From: Euonymus europaeus
Taxonomy: Eukaryota; Streptophyta; Magnoliopsida; Celastrales; Celastraceae
Length of the DNA: 64,000 nt
NCBI GenBank assembly: GCA_963580455.1
Contig: OY756962.1
Coordinates: 18,308,001 to 18,372,000 of the forward strand
Direction of reading: 5' to 3'
Of this stretch, positions 32,758 through 43,029 are shown piece after piece. Below the pieces are notes generated by a model. The model saw only the letters and a program-made list of their open reading frames with translations. It had not been told where the DNA came from and did not search any database. The position numbers were made by a program, and so were the translations under genes. Numbering within the stretch: the stretch's first letter is position 1; each line of letters begins with the position of its first letter.

Positions 32758-34259
32758 TTAACCATTGTACCATTTTTTTAAGATATTTTCATCATTGTGC
32801 CTTGCCGAGTCATTGTCGTGCCCAATAACTCTTCTCACTCTTTTTTTTCCCTTCTCAATTTTATGAAGATATGAATAATAATAGATTATAGAGTGCCAAC
32901 TGGACGTGTGTGAGGCCACTAACAATGAAGTCATCATTGCTGACGACACATGTTGAATTCTTGTCAGGACCGGCCGCCATGCCCCACCGGTTATGTAAAT
33001 CCTTTGACACACGTGCACCAAGTAGCCTTACCGGGTCCCACTAACGACCAATGTAGAAGATCACCTTGTCCTTTGTTTTTTACATGCCTATATAAAGGGT
33101 GAGGATAAATGCATCCAGTCTAGTTACTGGATGCATCCACCCTACACTTCGAGGATACCGAGAATCATGGTTACGAATCCCGAAATTCAAAAAGCATTGA
33201 AATTCTCTTTTTTTTAATGTCTTAAAATTGGTATTGTAGAGCAATGATTGATTGGGGACAGTGGAGCAGGCACACGTGGCAGGAAATGAGTGGTTTCGAT
33301 AGCAAACGGACATGATGATATGTCTGTTTGGTCGCCCGTTCATTACAACGTCACAAACCACTTGAATTTTAACCTGTCAATTGGCTCTACGTGTCCAACT
33401 AAAAGACTAATTACTAAATTAAAATATAAGTAAAAAATAATCTCCGAGCTTTGACTGCAAATATGAGGCCTAAACAAACTCGAATAGCCAAAATTCACTG
33501 AACATCTATGCCAAAAGGCATAGAGTATGATTTCTGTCGTCGTCCCGCTTCCGATAAGGTATGGTTGGGCCAAAACAGAGCTACTTAGTAACTACTAAAA
33601 TACCGGCTACGTCCTTTTTTAATGATGATTATGTCCTTTTATATTTTAAAAATTATTTTTTCTCAAAAAATAAACTCATTAATTTATTTTACTGATTTAT
33701 CAAACTAGAAATATAGGGTCTGTTTATGCAAGGATATGTATTTAAAGGCTATCACCGCTTGTTGTGTCTAGTTAATTATATATTGAACTCACTTTTCGTG
33801 TTTGACTATGTATTAAAATGGAGTTTGATTTGTAACTATGTCTTAACATTTAACGTGAAAAAGTATTTTTTCCAATTCTCTCCATGGAATTAATACTCTA
33901 AAAAATAAAATATATTTTAAATATTTTATCATTTTTCATTTTTTTGAGCTTTTTTCATTTTCAAATTAATTATTTATTTAATTTAAAAATCATTTAATAA
34001 ATGATTCTATAAAATAAAAATAAAAAATTGACTAGATTTATTTAATTTATCCTTCTTTTTTTTTTTTTGCATTGGAGACCCAGCTAGATTGGTAGTTGTT
34101 GACTAGATAGGGAAGAGGCGAAGAGGAGGGGAGCAGTGGCATTCAGTGACATGTGATCATGTAATCATGGAATAGCTGACTGACATTGTCTCTCTCATTT
34201 CATCTACACCCGCCTTCGATTCTCTCTCTAGGGTAGGGTGGATGCATATAGTAGCACCC
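32758..34259. other. upstream region of the ERF gene
   Basis: No gene. Notable are a G-box at 33273, a near-palindrome around ATGCATCCAGTCTAGTTACTGGATGCAT at 33107-33134 (arms ATGCATCCAGT / ACTGGATGCAT), and very AT-rich sequence at 33600-34060. The overlapping short ORFs on the minus strand at 32758-33573 carry no domain and are not called. Confidence 0.6.
33273..33278. promoter_or_regulatory. G-box CACGTG about 1.08 kb upstream of the ERF start codon
   Basis: The context CACACGTGGCAGG matches the extended G-box/ABRE-type site bound by bHLH and bZIP factors. Distance and lack of data make its role speculative. Confidence 0.35.
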
Positions 34260-34267
34260 CTATATAA
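34260..34267 (+). promoter_or_regulatory. TATA box of the ERF gene
   Basis: CTATATAAACCC is the best TATA match upstream of the gene, 87-94 bp before the ATG. A transcription start would be expected near 34290-34300, giving a 5' UTR of about 55-65 bases. Confidence 0.7.
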
Positions 34268-34299
34268 ACCCTTTCATTTCAAACACTCATGTCAACAAC

Positions 34300-34328
34300 A
34301 CTGCTGACTGCTGACTGCTGACTGCTAG
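34300..34328. repeat. (CTGACTG)n short tandem repeat in the ERF 5' UTR
   Basis: The heptamer CTGACTG is repeated four times with the last copy imperfect (CTGCTAG). It would lie at the very start of the predicted mRNA. Confidence 0.7.
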
Positions 34329-34353
34329 ACTCACTCAAAACAAATATTCAAAC

Positions 34354-34989
34354 ATGGATTCTTCTCCATTCTTCCAATCCAAAGAACATCCTTCCAACTA
34401 CTTCTCCCCTGAATCTTCTTCACCGGAATATCCTAACCACCAACACCTGCCCTTCAACCCCAATGACTCACAAGAGATGTTTCTCTTAGGAGTCCTCAAT
34501 GAAGGCACTACTACTACTACTAGAGACTCTTTTGAGGCGAAAAATATTGCCACAAGAGACCATGAAGAGGTGACTTCATCGGAGATTTCATATAGAGGAG
34601 TTAGGAAGAGACCATGGGGGAAATTTGCTGCAGAAATTAGAGATTCGACCAGGAATGGTGTGAGGGTTTGGATAGGAACCTTTGACACGGCAGAGGAGGC
34701 GGCCTTAGCTTATGATCAAGCCGCATTTGCCATGAAAGGTACATTCGCAACACTCAATTTTCCGGCGCATAAGGTTTATGAGTCGCTGAGAGCGATGAAC
34801 TACTTGTACGAGGAAGGGGACTCGCCGGTTCTGGCTTTGAAGAGGATACACTCGATGAAGAGGAAATCGGAGAGTAGAAAAAGATCAAAAGACAATATTA
34901 ATGAAGATGATAATGTGGTGGTGTTGGAGGATTTAGGGGCTGACTATTTGGAGGAGATGCTTCGTATTTCTGAAAGTTCTACTACGTAA
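34354..34989 (+). CDS. AP2/ERF transcription factor, ERF1B-like (group IXc)
   Basis: A 211-residue intronless protein. Nearly all of the AP2 DNA-binding domain is visible at residues 80-137: [18 protein letters not shown], then [21 protein letters not shown] and LNFP. It has the WG, AAEIRD and WIGTF residues that contact the GCC box; the Ala and Asp that separate ERF from DREB proteins are present. The N-terminal motif [16 protein letters not shown], the basic patch [12 protein letters not shown] (168-179) and the C-terminal [16 protein letters not shown] (EDLL/CMIX activation motif) match ERF1/ORA59-type proteins. Those nuclear activators respond to ethylene and jasmonate and switch on defence genes. 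The start is the first ATG after the TATA box; the frame is intact. It is the only ordinary host gene here. Exact orthology to ERF1B or ERF15 was not tested. Confidence 0.93.
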   Translation: MDSSPFFQSKEHPSNYFSPESSSPEYPNHQHLPFNPNDSQEMFLLGVLNEGTTTTTRDSFEAKNIATRDHEEVTSSEISYRGVRKRPWGKFAAEIRDSTRNGVRVWIGTFDTAEEAALAYDQAAFAMKGTFATLNFPAHKVYESLRAMNYLYEEGDSPVLALKRIHSMKRKSESRKRSKDNINEDDNVVVLEDLGADYLEEMLRISESSTT

Positions 34990-35669
34990 TCACTTTGTTT
35001 TCACACACGCACGCACACACACTCTCTCTAGTGATGATTTATATACACACACACATATATATGTAAGAACTCGCAGTCTTTATACTTCAAATACAAAATG
35101 AATAAACCCATGGACGTACACAATAACTTGCATGTCACCATGCATTAATTTTAGGCAAATATATGAAAATTCCATTCACAGACTAAAAGTAGAAATTGAA
35201 CCTAAGAACTCATACAAATGACAAACTCTCTCCTAACCATTACACTAATTAGGAGATGATTCTTTCACAAATGTAATGATTAGTTACCATGAATCACTAT
35301 GAATTAATTAATACATAATCAGGCGCCCATTAAGAAGTATTATACTTTTTATATCTTTTCGTAATGGAGGATAAAGTTTTAATTATTTATAATTTAGTGG
35401 GACTTGAGGACACAGATCTTCTTATACTAATTTTTTTTATGTGATCACAAAGATCATTTGACCAATATTAAATTTGCTTTCATTAAACAACAACATAATT
35501 TAAGTGTTGAAATATCAAATATGTCTATTTTATAAATATATCTAATTATCACATGAAGTGCTTTTGACCAAGGAAAATGCAAATCCTAAGAAAATAAAAG
35601 AAGGTTGGAGAACAATAATGCTTTGAACAAGGAGGCGCAAAATCTGTTGCCATAAAAATATACTTGTAT
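34990..35669. other. ERF 3' flank
   Basis: No gene. A CA/CG-rich microsatellite (ACACACGCACGCACACACAC) lies at 35001-35020, and a possible polyadenylation signal AATAAA at 35100-35105. The rest is AT-rich and featureless. Confidence 0.6.
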
Positions 35670-36054
35670 GTTGTGGATGCAAAATCCTGCATGACTAGCT
35701 CATAAGTCAGAGGCAAACATCCTTAACTTACAGGAATCAGAAAGAGATGGCAGCCTTTCTTAGCTCATTTGCACTCTAACATTCAAGTCAGTGTCTTTCT
35801 ACGGAGGAATTTAACAATCGAGTATGTCTTCAAGTACGTACAAGTCAGCCTTTGATCTTCCTTATATAGATATTGAGTACCTAATAGGATAACACCTCCT
35901 AACAATTGGGATCATCGTTTAATCCTAGTTGTGCTAAAATTATACCTCATATCTCAAGATAGGTTATGCCTCTCAGGATTCAATTAATCTCTGAGCGTTG
36001 GAGTTCATCTTGAGGGTTGGGTCTTATGCATTCCTTGAGCTGTTTCTCTAGCAT
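35670..36054. repeat. dispersed repeat R1, copy 1
   Basis: About 385 bp from TTGTGGATGCAAAATCCTGC to TTGAGCTGTTTCTCTAGC, similar throughout to 55890-56272 in the same orientation. Shared phrases are TACCTAATAGGATAAC, TTTAATCCTAGTTGTGCT and GAGTTCATCTTG. It looks like part of an LTR, but no coding region is attached. The two copies lie just outside the two ends of the Sirevirus-like element. Confidence 0.7.
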
Positions 36055-36065
36055 GCTCATAAATA

Positions 36066-37085
36066 TTGGTTGCTAAAATAAATTTTAGAATATGCATAAG
36101 CGTTTTATGGATTGTTCTTAGCATGGGTATAAATCAAAAAATTTAATCGAAAGCCATACAACTTTAATGCGCTACGTGCCTAACATATTTTCAATCTTGG
36201 ATTTAGTTTTTATCAATAATCTTAGCATGCTTTCTAGAATTAATTTACATACAAAACAACCTTTAGATCTAAACATATTGCAAAGATCGAGGTTTCAAAA
36301 TTTAATACAAACATCTTAACTATTGAAGTTCAAAGTATAATATGTCTTGATCACGATCTACAACTTATCCACCATCTACAACTTATTATTTGAATGATTT
36401 CGGATCAACGAACTATGGATTGAACAACAAACGAATCACGAACCACCATGCAATTGAAAAAACAACGAACGGATCATCAAAAATTGTCAATATCATTTCC
36501 TAGATATTCTCTTTAATCTCCTTGCGAACGAGCAAAGCAAAAGACGCTGATTGGTGGTGAACCAAAAAAAAATCACACAACCACTTTCTTAGAAAGAAAA
36601 CCACGAGTCTTTCCGTTCTTGTGATCATGCGGCCACCTCTTATAGTGTCAATCATGCAGCCACTACTTGATATTCAATCATGTGGCCACTCTTGGATTTT
36701 CAATTGTACGGCCACTTTCACAATATAAGAAAGACTTTCGTCACTTTAGTTTTTATCAAAAACAATCACCTATGTATTAGAGAATGTGTATATGTATATC
36801 AAGTTAAAATAATAAGTCACTCAGGTTTTTGAATCCAAAGCAAACCGGCGCCTCCATTCATATGTTAGTTGCTAAAATAATTTTTAAAACACGAGGAAGC
36901 ATTTTACGGATCGTTTTTATGATGGGTATAAATTAAAATTTTAATAGAAAACCATACAATCTTAATGCGCTATGCGCCTAACATGTTTTCAATCTTATAT
37001 TTAGTTTTGTGAATAATCCTAGTATGCTTTCTAGACTTAATTAACATACAAAACAACCCTTAGGTCTAAGCATGCTTTAAAGTGG
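36066..37085. repeat. direct repeat pair (about 220 bp) with 570-bp spacer
   Basis: Copy 36066-36293 and copy 36865-37085 share GTTGCTAAAATAA, CTTAATGCGCTA, GCCTAACAT.TTTTCAATCTT and GCTTTCTAGA in order, at about 80% identity by eye. The size resembles a TRIM (miniature LTR element), but I cannot fix TG/CA ends, primer site or target duplication. It may equally be a partial duplication of one LTR. Confidence 0.5.
36621..36718. repeat. ~30-bp tandem repeat, CAATCATGYGGCCAC core
   Basis: Four copies of (C)AATCATG(C/T)(G/A)GCCACT-like units spaced about 30 bp apart, within the spacer between the direct repeats. Function unknown. Confidence 0.65.
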
Positions 37086-37185
37086 TTTAGATAATTAGGA
37101 AAAACCTCGAGTCTATAAGCGACCAGCCTTTCAAAGTTATCCACTGTAGGAGAAAAAAAGCTTACAATCTATAATTACATATGAT

Positions 37186-37850
37186 TCAATTGTACAACTT
37201 GACTCAGAGTATGCTTCAAACCAAATCAACACACCAATGATGATTAAGTAACCTGAGTAGGTTACACCAACTATACAAAATATTGTTCTTCTTCTTCCTC
37301 GGCTGGATCAAGTTGAGAAATAAGATAAACAACACTCAAACATTAAACTCACACTCTCCCATATGTAATATAAACATGACTCTCTCATATGAAACTCAAA
37401 GAGAGTGGAAACAACAGAAAAACATGAAGCACTCAAACTCTCAATGTGTAATTTTGTCTCAAAGCTTAGATATATTTAAACTATGTGGGAAGTCTCCTTC
37501 TATAGATATCCGGATCTTCTTGAGACTGAGATAGTTGTTGATCATGATTATCCCCAGCAGATAATAAAAAATCTAGATTAAGAAAAGACTCACATACTTT
37601 TATCCCAATAAAAAGAGTCAAGATAATATTAATCACAATAAAAGAAGTTCATAATTTATCCAACAACTATCCTTCCAAGAGTCCATCTTAAACACAATAA
37701 CTCGAGTGTCGTCTCTTCATTAGGAGTTCAACTTAAACACAATCACCCGAGTCTTTATCTCTTGATTAAGATAAAATCCAAATAAAAAATGTGTACCAGA
37801 GTCAACATATCACACATGTATCATTTATCTTAGGATAGTTTATCCTAACA
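37186..37850 (-). repeat. Sirevirus-like element 3' LTR
   Basis: On the minus strand it begins TGTTAGGATAAACTATCC at 37850, right after a purine tract. The part 37186-37440 matches 55573-55888 (phrases AACTTGACTCAG, CAAATCAACACACCAATGA, TTCTTCCTCGGYTGGATCAAG, ATGAAGCACTCAAACTC). The left boundary is uncertain because the match fades before 37186. Confidence 0.7.
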
Positions 37851-37861
37851 TTCTCTCCCTT
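37851..37861 (-). other. Sirevirus-like element polypurine tract
   Basis: The minus strand reads AAGGGAGAGAA immediately before the LTR start TGTTAGG. Confidence 0.65.
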
Positions 37862-38834
37862 GATATTTGTGTGATAAAAAACACTTATGTAATTTAATCA
37901 TAACCAGAACTAAGATTTTCTATAAACTATCCCCCTCAATTAATACAACAACCTCACATCATAATAACCTAAGCTGTATTTTTCCCTTACAAACCAAACA
38001 ACTACAAAAATACTGACATTTGATAGTGCCGCCATAGTACACCATTTTACATACAACTTAGAAGTATTCAAAACACCAACACCATAATAGTTCACATTTC
38101 AAAAAACATACTAGTACCATCACACATCAAGTCAGTACCATGACTACTAGGCCAATACTATAACTACTAGGAGAAATATCAAGTCAGACCAATACCATCA
38201 CTACCAACAGCAATATCAAGTCAAATTGACACAATACCATCAAATTACAATATCAACCACATCTACCAAACCTAAACAAATTAACAATACCAAACATAGA
38301 TCCAATAAAACGAAAACAACAGTTTATGACCAGCAATGCAACAACAACTTATCTCCCTTTTTTATCACAATAGTATTCAACGATGCCTAGCTCGAATCTT
38401 GAACCGATTGAGGATGTCATCAAATTCTTCTACCTCCTTTTGCATGGATTCCATACGGCCGCGAACGTCAATGTGATGTATTACTTAACGCTCAATCCCA
38501 AATCTGCATGCTGCATGATATATCTAGATTTGAAGCAAACAAATGTTTGGCATTTGACAACTCATTCAGCCTGGATGAGAGAGTGACATGAACAACTTCA
38601 ACTGAAGACTCTTCTTTGGCCAGTGCTTGTGCATGAAGACTTTCCAATAAATGACTCAACTTAGTCTGAAAATGTGGTCAGTTGAGCTATCAAAGCAGTA
38701 AGTTAGAAAGACATATCCGATGTTACAAGAGCTGGAGGGGCAGTAACCTGGATAACTAGTGGAGGAATAAGAGTTATGGTAGAAGTAAGAAGCTTGGAGG
38801 ATTTAGACAGACTTGGGTTTAAGCTGAAAAAGGT
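37862..38834. other. Sirevirus-like element, region between extra ORF and 3' LTR
   Basis: Mostly non-coding. The minus strand at 38720-38580 still shows fragments with a charged, coiled-coil look. These could be the decayed C-terminal part of the extra ORF. Nothing else is recognised. Confidence 0.5.
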
Positions 38835-39665
38835 TTATATCATCATCCTCACCATCAGATATTTCAACATATTTGGCTCTTTGAGATTGAATATGCACAC
38901 TAGTTTGTGCAGGTATAGGAGGTCTAGAGGCTGATAATTTGGAGGAATTTCCACTCCTTTTGAGGCAAACAGTATTATGAGAATGACACCATAAGGTAGC
39001 TTGAAATGACGATTCCTAGAGGACTTATCTACTATTGTGTGATTGCATATCAAAGAGGGTAGACACATAGACTTTCCAGCGAGAATAACATGTAATAATC
39101 TACAACGCCTCTCAGTTAACTCCCCATGGTGTTCTGTTAGAAAATTTTTGAAATAGACAAACATATTCAGAAGCCTATGACTAAACTTAAGAAACCTATG
39201 GGCCAATTTTTCATTAACAAGTTCAAAATCACCCTCATTGAGATATTGATGAATTTCAAGCAATGACGGGTCAGTGGGTAATGCAAAGACATCAAACTTA
39301 GCACCATAAACAAGTGGAACATTCAAAATTTCTGAAATGGTAGAATTTGAGAAAGGAAAATCTATTCCATACATAAAACCAATCATTACCCCTAATTCTT
39401 CATCCTCAATTTCCCTAGTGGATATGTTCAGATCAAATTCCCTTACTAGTAACGGGCAAGCTGTACCTGATAGAGCAGCAATAGGAGACCAAGATCGGGA
39501 AAGGAAAACATGAGAGATATCAAAATCTTTCAATTGAGAGAACAAGAACTTTCTCTCAATGCTTAGAGCACGAGACTCAAAGTTTCTCGTATATGCAGCT
39601 TCTACATTAGGACTAGAAAATTGTCTCACTAGAGTGATGCCCTCCTTCTCCTTTGTTGTCATCAT
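38835..39665 (-). CDS. extra (env-like) ORF of the Sirevirus-like element
   Basis: A 276-codon uninterrupted frame. Motifs such as FLFSQLKDFDISHVFLSR, LVREFDLNI, LPSLICNHTI and KLPYGVILIILFASKGVEIP follow the layout of the 'putative plant transposon protein' domain. That domain is found in additional ORFs between pol and the 3' LTR of plant LTR elements (called env-like in sireviruses). Its role is unknown. No signal peptide or convincing membrane segment is obvious, apart from the hydrophobic GVILIILFAS. It is surprisingly intact beside the decayed gag-pol. It may be only the N-terminal part of the original ORF. Confidence 0.6.
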   Translation of the reverse strand: MMTTKEKEGITLVRQFSSPNVEAAYTRNFESRALSIERKFLFSQLKDFDISHVFLSRSWSPIAALSGTACPLLVREFDLNISTREIEDEELGVMIGFMYGIDFPFSNSTISEILNVPLVYGAKFDVFALPTDPSLLEIHQYLNEGDFELVNEKLAHRFLKFSHRLLNMFVYFKNFLTEHHGELTERRCRLLHVILAGKSMCLPSLICNHTIVDKSSRNRHFKLPYGVILIILFASKGVEIPPNYQPLDLLYLHKLVCIFNLKEPNMLKYLMVRMMI

Positions 39666-40447
39666 TTTCTTAGAAACGTAACCAAATACCCCTAGTAACC
39701 CTCTTGCATGTAGACAATGAATACAGTGAAAATAAATGATGGTTTGGTGAGAGATAATATGATAGAATGAGGATAGATAATGAATGCATGGGGAGAAGAG
39801 GAAGTAAGAAATGGAGTAGGCTAAGAGTCTTTAAAAAATGAAGAGGTGATATTAAATTCAAACACCCATTCACTCATTGTCCTCAAAAAAGTCCCACCAC
39901 ATTAAAGTCTGAAAAGAAGTGTCGAATCAATTAACTATCCTTCGTCAAGATGAAGTAGGAAAGAGAAGTAACATAGCAGTGAATCTTGAGGTTATATAGC
40001 AATGTACTTCTCAATTGACCTATAGACTAGAATTATATTTCTATCTATAACACAACTAGGCTATCCTAAAGAATTAAAAACATATTAAAGAGATTTCAAA
40101 CAAAATAGACAATCAAGAGAAATTAGTTTCTTGGATGAAATTTCTAGAATTAAAATTCTTAATCCAATGAAATAACACAAAGATAAGAGAGAGTTATCAT
40201 AAGATGTGTTCAATAAAAGGACTTAATAATCCTTTGTCATGTTTTTGAAATCTAATACATGTTATTTGTTCATGTGAATCTGTGTGTGAATCTCACAAAC
40301 TTGTTAGATCAAGATATAACATAATACTAAAAGATTGACTTTCCATAGGTTGTCAAATCTAGATTCTTTGTTACTTTTATGTACATGCAAGCAACAAATA
40401 AAATTACTCTCTTTATTTCAATAAGTGAAACCTTTGACCCATGGTGG
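39666..40447. other. Sirevirus-like element, non-coding internal region
   Basis: AT-rich sequence between RNase H and the extra ORF, up to the LTR C insertion. No gene supported; 39670-39873 has no motif. Confidence 0.5.
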
Positions 40448-40643
40448 ATTTCTGTAATATCCCGAACCCAAAATTTTAAAAAATATAATAATTTTTCAAA
40501 TTTAATATTTTTAATAAATACTACATATTTTTAGAAAAATATTGACGCAAAAATCAGCTAAATCGGAGTTGAATTTGATTTGTTATGGATTATAGAAGTT
40601 TAAGTGTTATTTGAGAATAAGGGGCAAAACGGTAATTTTCACC

Positions 40644-40669
40644 AAAAATCTGGGATAACCCAGATTTTT
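40644..40669. repeat. perfect hairpin palindrome in LTR C U3
   Basis: Eleven-base arms AAAAATCTGGG and CCCAGATTTTT are separated by ATAA. It stands about 30 bp before the GA tract. Confidence 0.9.
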
Positions 40670-41035
40670 CTGGTTTTTCCGGCAGATTTGGCCGAAGGAG
40701 AGAGAGAGAGAGGGGGGAGGAGAGAGAGAGAGAAGAAGTTGTTCGTTTGTGGTCCGATCGGAGCAAGTAAGGTGTCAAATCGAAGCTCGTGAAGAGAGGA
40801 GCAAAACCAAAGTAGAATCACCACCATCGGACCACCGTAGACGGCGGAATCGGCCGGAGAAGTTTCGGTTTTTCGAAATTTCAAAGCTCGATCCCGGTCG
40901 ATTCAGTAGGAATTTTGGAACGAGACAGGTACCATTAGATTTCTGTTGTTGTGGGCTTCGTTTTGATGTAGGAGTGACCGGAAAATTCGCCGGAAAAATG
41001 GATTCCAGCGACCGGCCCGCCGAGTTAACTCAGCT

Positions 41036-41228
41036 CCGGCGAGTTGACTCGTGTTTGACCGAGTTGACCCGTTGACTGGGTTGACCCGGTTTGACCGTGG
41101 ACTATTTTACCCGAGTTGACTTTGACCGGGTTTGACTTTTGACCCGAGTTGACCGGGTTACCCGAGTTGACTTTGATCGTTGATTTTTAGGTTGAATTTT
41201 AGGTTGACTTTTTCGTATTTTGACTGTC
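41036..41228 (+). promoter_or_regulatory. array of 14 W-box cores in LTR C
   Basis: The sequence is built from degenerate copies of GAGTTGACYCG and GGTTTGACCG. I count 14 instances of TTGACC/TTGACT on the plus strand within about 195 bp, against well under one expected by chance. TTGACY is the W-box recognised by WRKY factors, which act in defence and stress. Whether any are bound is unknown; the array could be a by-product of tandem duplication. Confidence 0.6.
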
Positions 41229-41519
41229 GTGTATACGTATCCGTATTTTGATGCAGGAGGTTGATTTGGAGTTTTCAGACATATTGCGGATTAGCTTAGT
41301 CGACATTCCAGGTAGGGATTCTGCCCTAGGTCTTATTTGGGGTTCCGGGGGTTCCGTATTCGACGGACTCCTATTTGTCTATTGGTGTGAAATTCCCGGA
41401 GGTTGGGAATTTCTCTGTTTATACTCTTATCGGATTTATTTCCGCAATTGCAATATGTTATGATTATATGTGGTTGTTTTGGAGGTATATGTACGACTGA
41501 CAGTATTTTTGTGTCTCTT

Positions 41520-41606
41520 GCGGTCCCACTATCCTGGTGGGGCCCATCTATTCTCTCGTGGGGCCCACTATCCTGGTGGTGCCCGTATCCGTTGGTGGGG
41601 CCCACC
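41520..41606. repeat. GTGGGGCCCA repeat in LTR C
   Basis: Three near-identical boxes (GGTGGGGCCCA, CGTGGGGCCCA, GGTGGGGCCCA), with related CCTGGTGG stretches between them. GGNCCCAC is the class I TCP factor site, so this may be a second binding array. Confidence 0.5.
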
Positions 41607-42488
41607 TCCTGATGTCTGGTTTTATCCTCGAGAGTCCGGATAGGATTCCATTATGATGATCTTCTATGATTTGTGAGATTATGGAGGGATGATTTGTAGA
41701 GCGTGGGACCCACATCGGGCAACCCAGCTTACTGGATGATTTATCGATGGTTTTGATCGGGTACGTACCTGGAGGCCGGATTGAGGTGAGGTACATCCTA
41801 GGGGACGCTCTTCGATGTAGGCGATGCTATCGAGTACCTGATGTAGGCTCGATCCTCATCCAATCTGGGGAGTACCTAGACTGGGAGACACCTTGCGGGG
41901 ATCAGGGTGGGTCCAGGGGAGGATTTTCTGTTGTTATGTGGATATGAGTTGATACGGATTTGAGTTGATATGGATTTGAGTTGGATCATGATTGAGTTCT
42001 GACTTGTGAGTTGTACTTGAGGATGGTAGTGGTGGAGCCTACTCGGTATCTACGCTACGGATTGACTGATTGTGATGAGATGTGTTGTGTATCACTTATG
42101 GTTTCCCTGTATGTATTCTATATCTTACAGACTTTCTTACTTTATCTCGGATTTACTGGAGTTCGGTGATACGGGAGTGTATCACTATTTGAGTTTCTGT
42201 TCATTTCACATACATCTTGAGTTTTACTTTCCGTTTATTCTGATGATTGATATTCCTCTATATCCCTACTGAGCTTTGTGGCTCATCCCTTTCATTCACA
42301 TGATTTCAGGTGAGATAGCCGGAGTGGATGATCAGCGCAGGGATGCGTGAGGCGTGATGTAGCTGGTGTGGGGATGTTGTGTCTGTCTTCAGTATCTGTT
42401 TTTCGTATTTATGATATTTGGATTTTTCCGCTGTAGACTCTGGATTGCAGATTACATTATGTTTGGAGTATTTGGGATTATGGTTGAG

Positions 42489-42491
42489 ATT

Positions 42492-42516
<25 letters not shown>
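42489..42516. repeat. (AT)n(GT)n microsatellite
   Basis: About twelve AT units followed by GTGTGTG within LTR C. Confidence 0.9.
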
Positions 42517-42523
<7 letters not shown>

Positions 42524-42658
42524 AGATTACTTATGTAGTGTTTGGGTAGCTTGGGGTGTAAATCCGGTTCGGGGAACGGAGGAGTTCCCTGCCGGTCACG
42601 TCTCTGGGATTCATGGGTGTTCATCTGCACCTATCTGGGAGAGGGGCGTGACAATTTC

Positions 42659-43029
42659 ATAGTCAAAATTTTAGTAGCTCTTTTTATTTCAAGAGATACA
42701 TAACCCTTATGCTTAGATAGCTCTTTTATTTCAAGAGATACATACCTCTCCTTTTTTTTAAAAAATAAAAATTGACGTAGGGTTTTCCATTTGTATTGCT
42801 TGCATCATGTTTCTCAAAGAATTTTTCAATAGACCCATTAAGACAAATCTCAAGTATTATATCAATCATAGTTCACAAGCAGAGATTTGTAAAAACAATA
42901 TATGACTAATAACATGATCATTTCAATTCCATGAATAGATTAGCCATTTAACAATAAACACATATGAAAGTAACATCAAACCATCAATGTTTCAAACATA
43001 GATTAAGAATTAAATCACATATTCCACAC
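42659..43029. other. Sirevirus-like element, post-pol spacer
   Basis: Non-coding. The phrase TTTATTTCAAGAGATACATA is repeated near 42685 and 42728. Confidence 0.6.

Larger units (their letters stand above)
40453..42653 (+). mobile_element. solo LTR, family C, plus orientation
   Basis: A 2201-bp unit starts TGTAATATCCCGAACCC and ends GAGGGGCGTGACA, with a perfect 5-bp duplication ATTTC (40448-40452 and 42654-42658). U3 holds a perfect hairpin, arms AAAAATCTGGG / CCCAGATTTTT with a 4-nt loop (40644-40669). A long GA tract follows at 40698-40735, then a dense TTGAC array (41036-41228) and three GTGGGGCCCA boxes (41535-41600). It also carries the CAGGTGAGA.. motif near 42308 shared with the other families. 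Higher GC than its surroundings. The gypsy (Tekay-like) origin is an inference from the ends and the long LTR. Confidence 0.82.

Noticed and set aside
32758..33573. Three minus-strand ORFs upstream of the ERF gene as small genes
   Set aside because: Codon content and lack of motifs or promoter signals give no support.
34398..34688. Minus-strand ORF opposite the ERF gene
   Set aside because: Shadow of the plus-strand frame, without domain features.
36621..36718. CRISPR-like array
   Set aside because: Only four degenerate units without unique spacers of constant length, in a plant genome; a simple tandem repeat.
40590..41612. Cluster of overlapping ORFs on both strands
   Set aside because: They lie in LTR C. 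The GA tract and GC-rich repeats leave frames open on both strands by composition.
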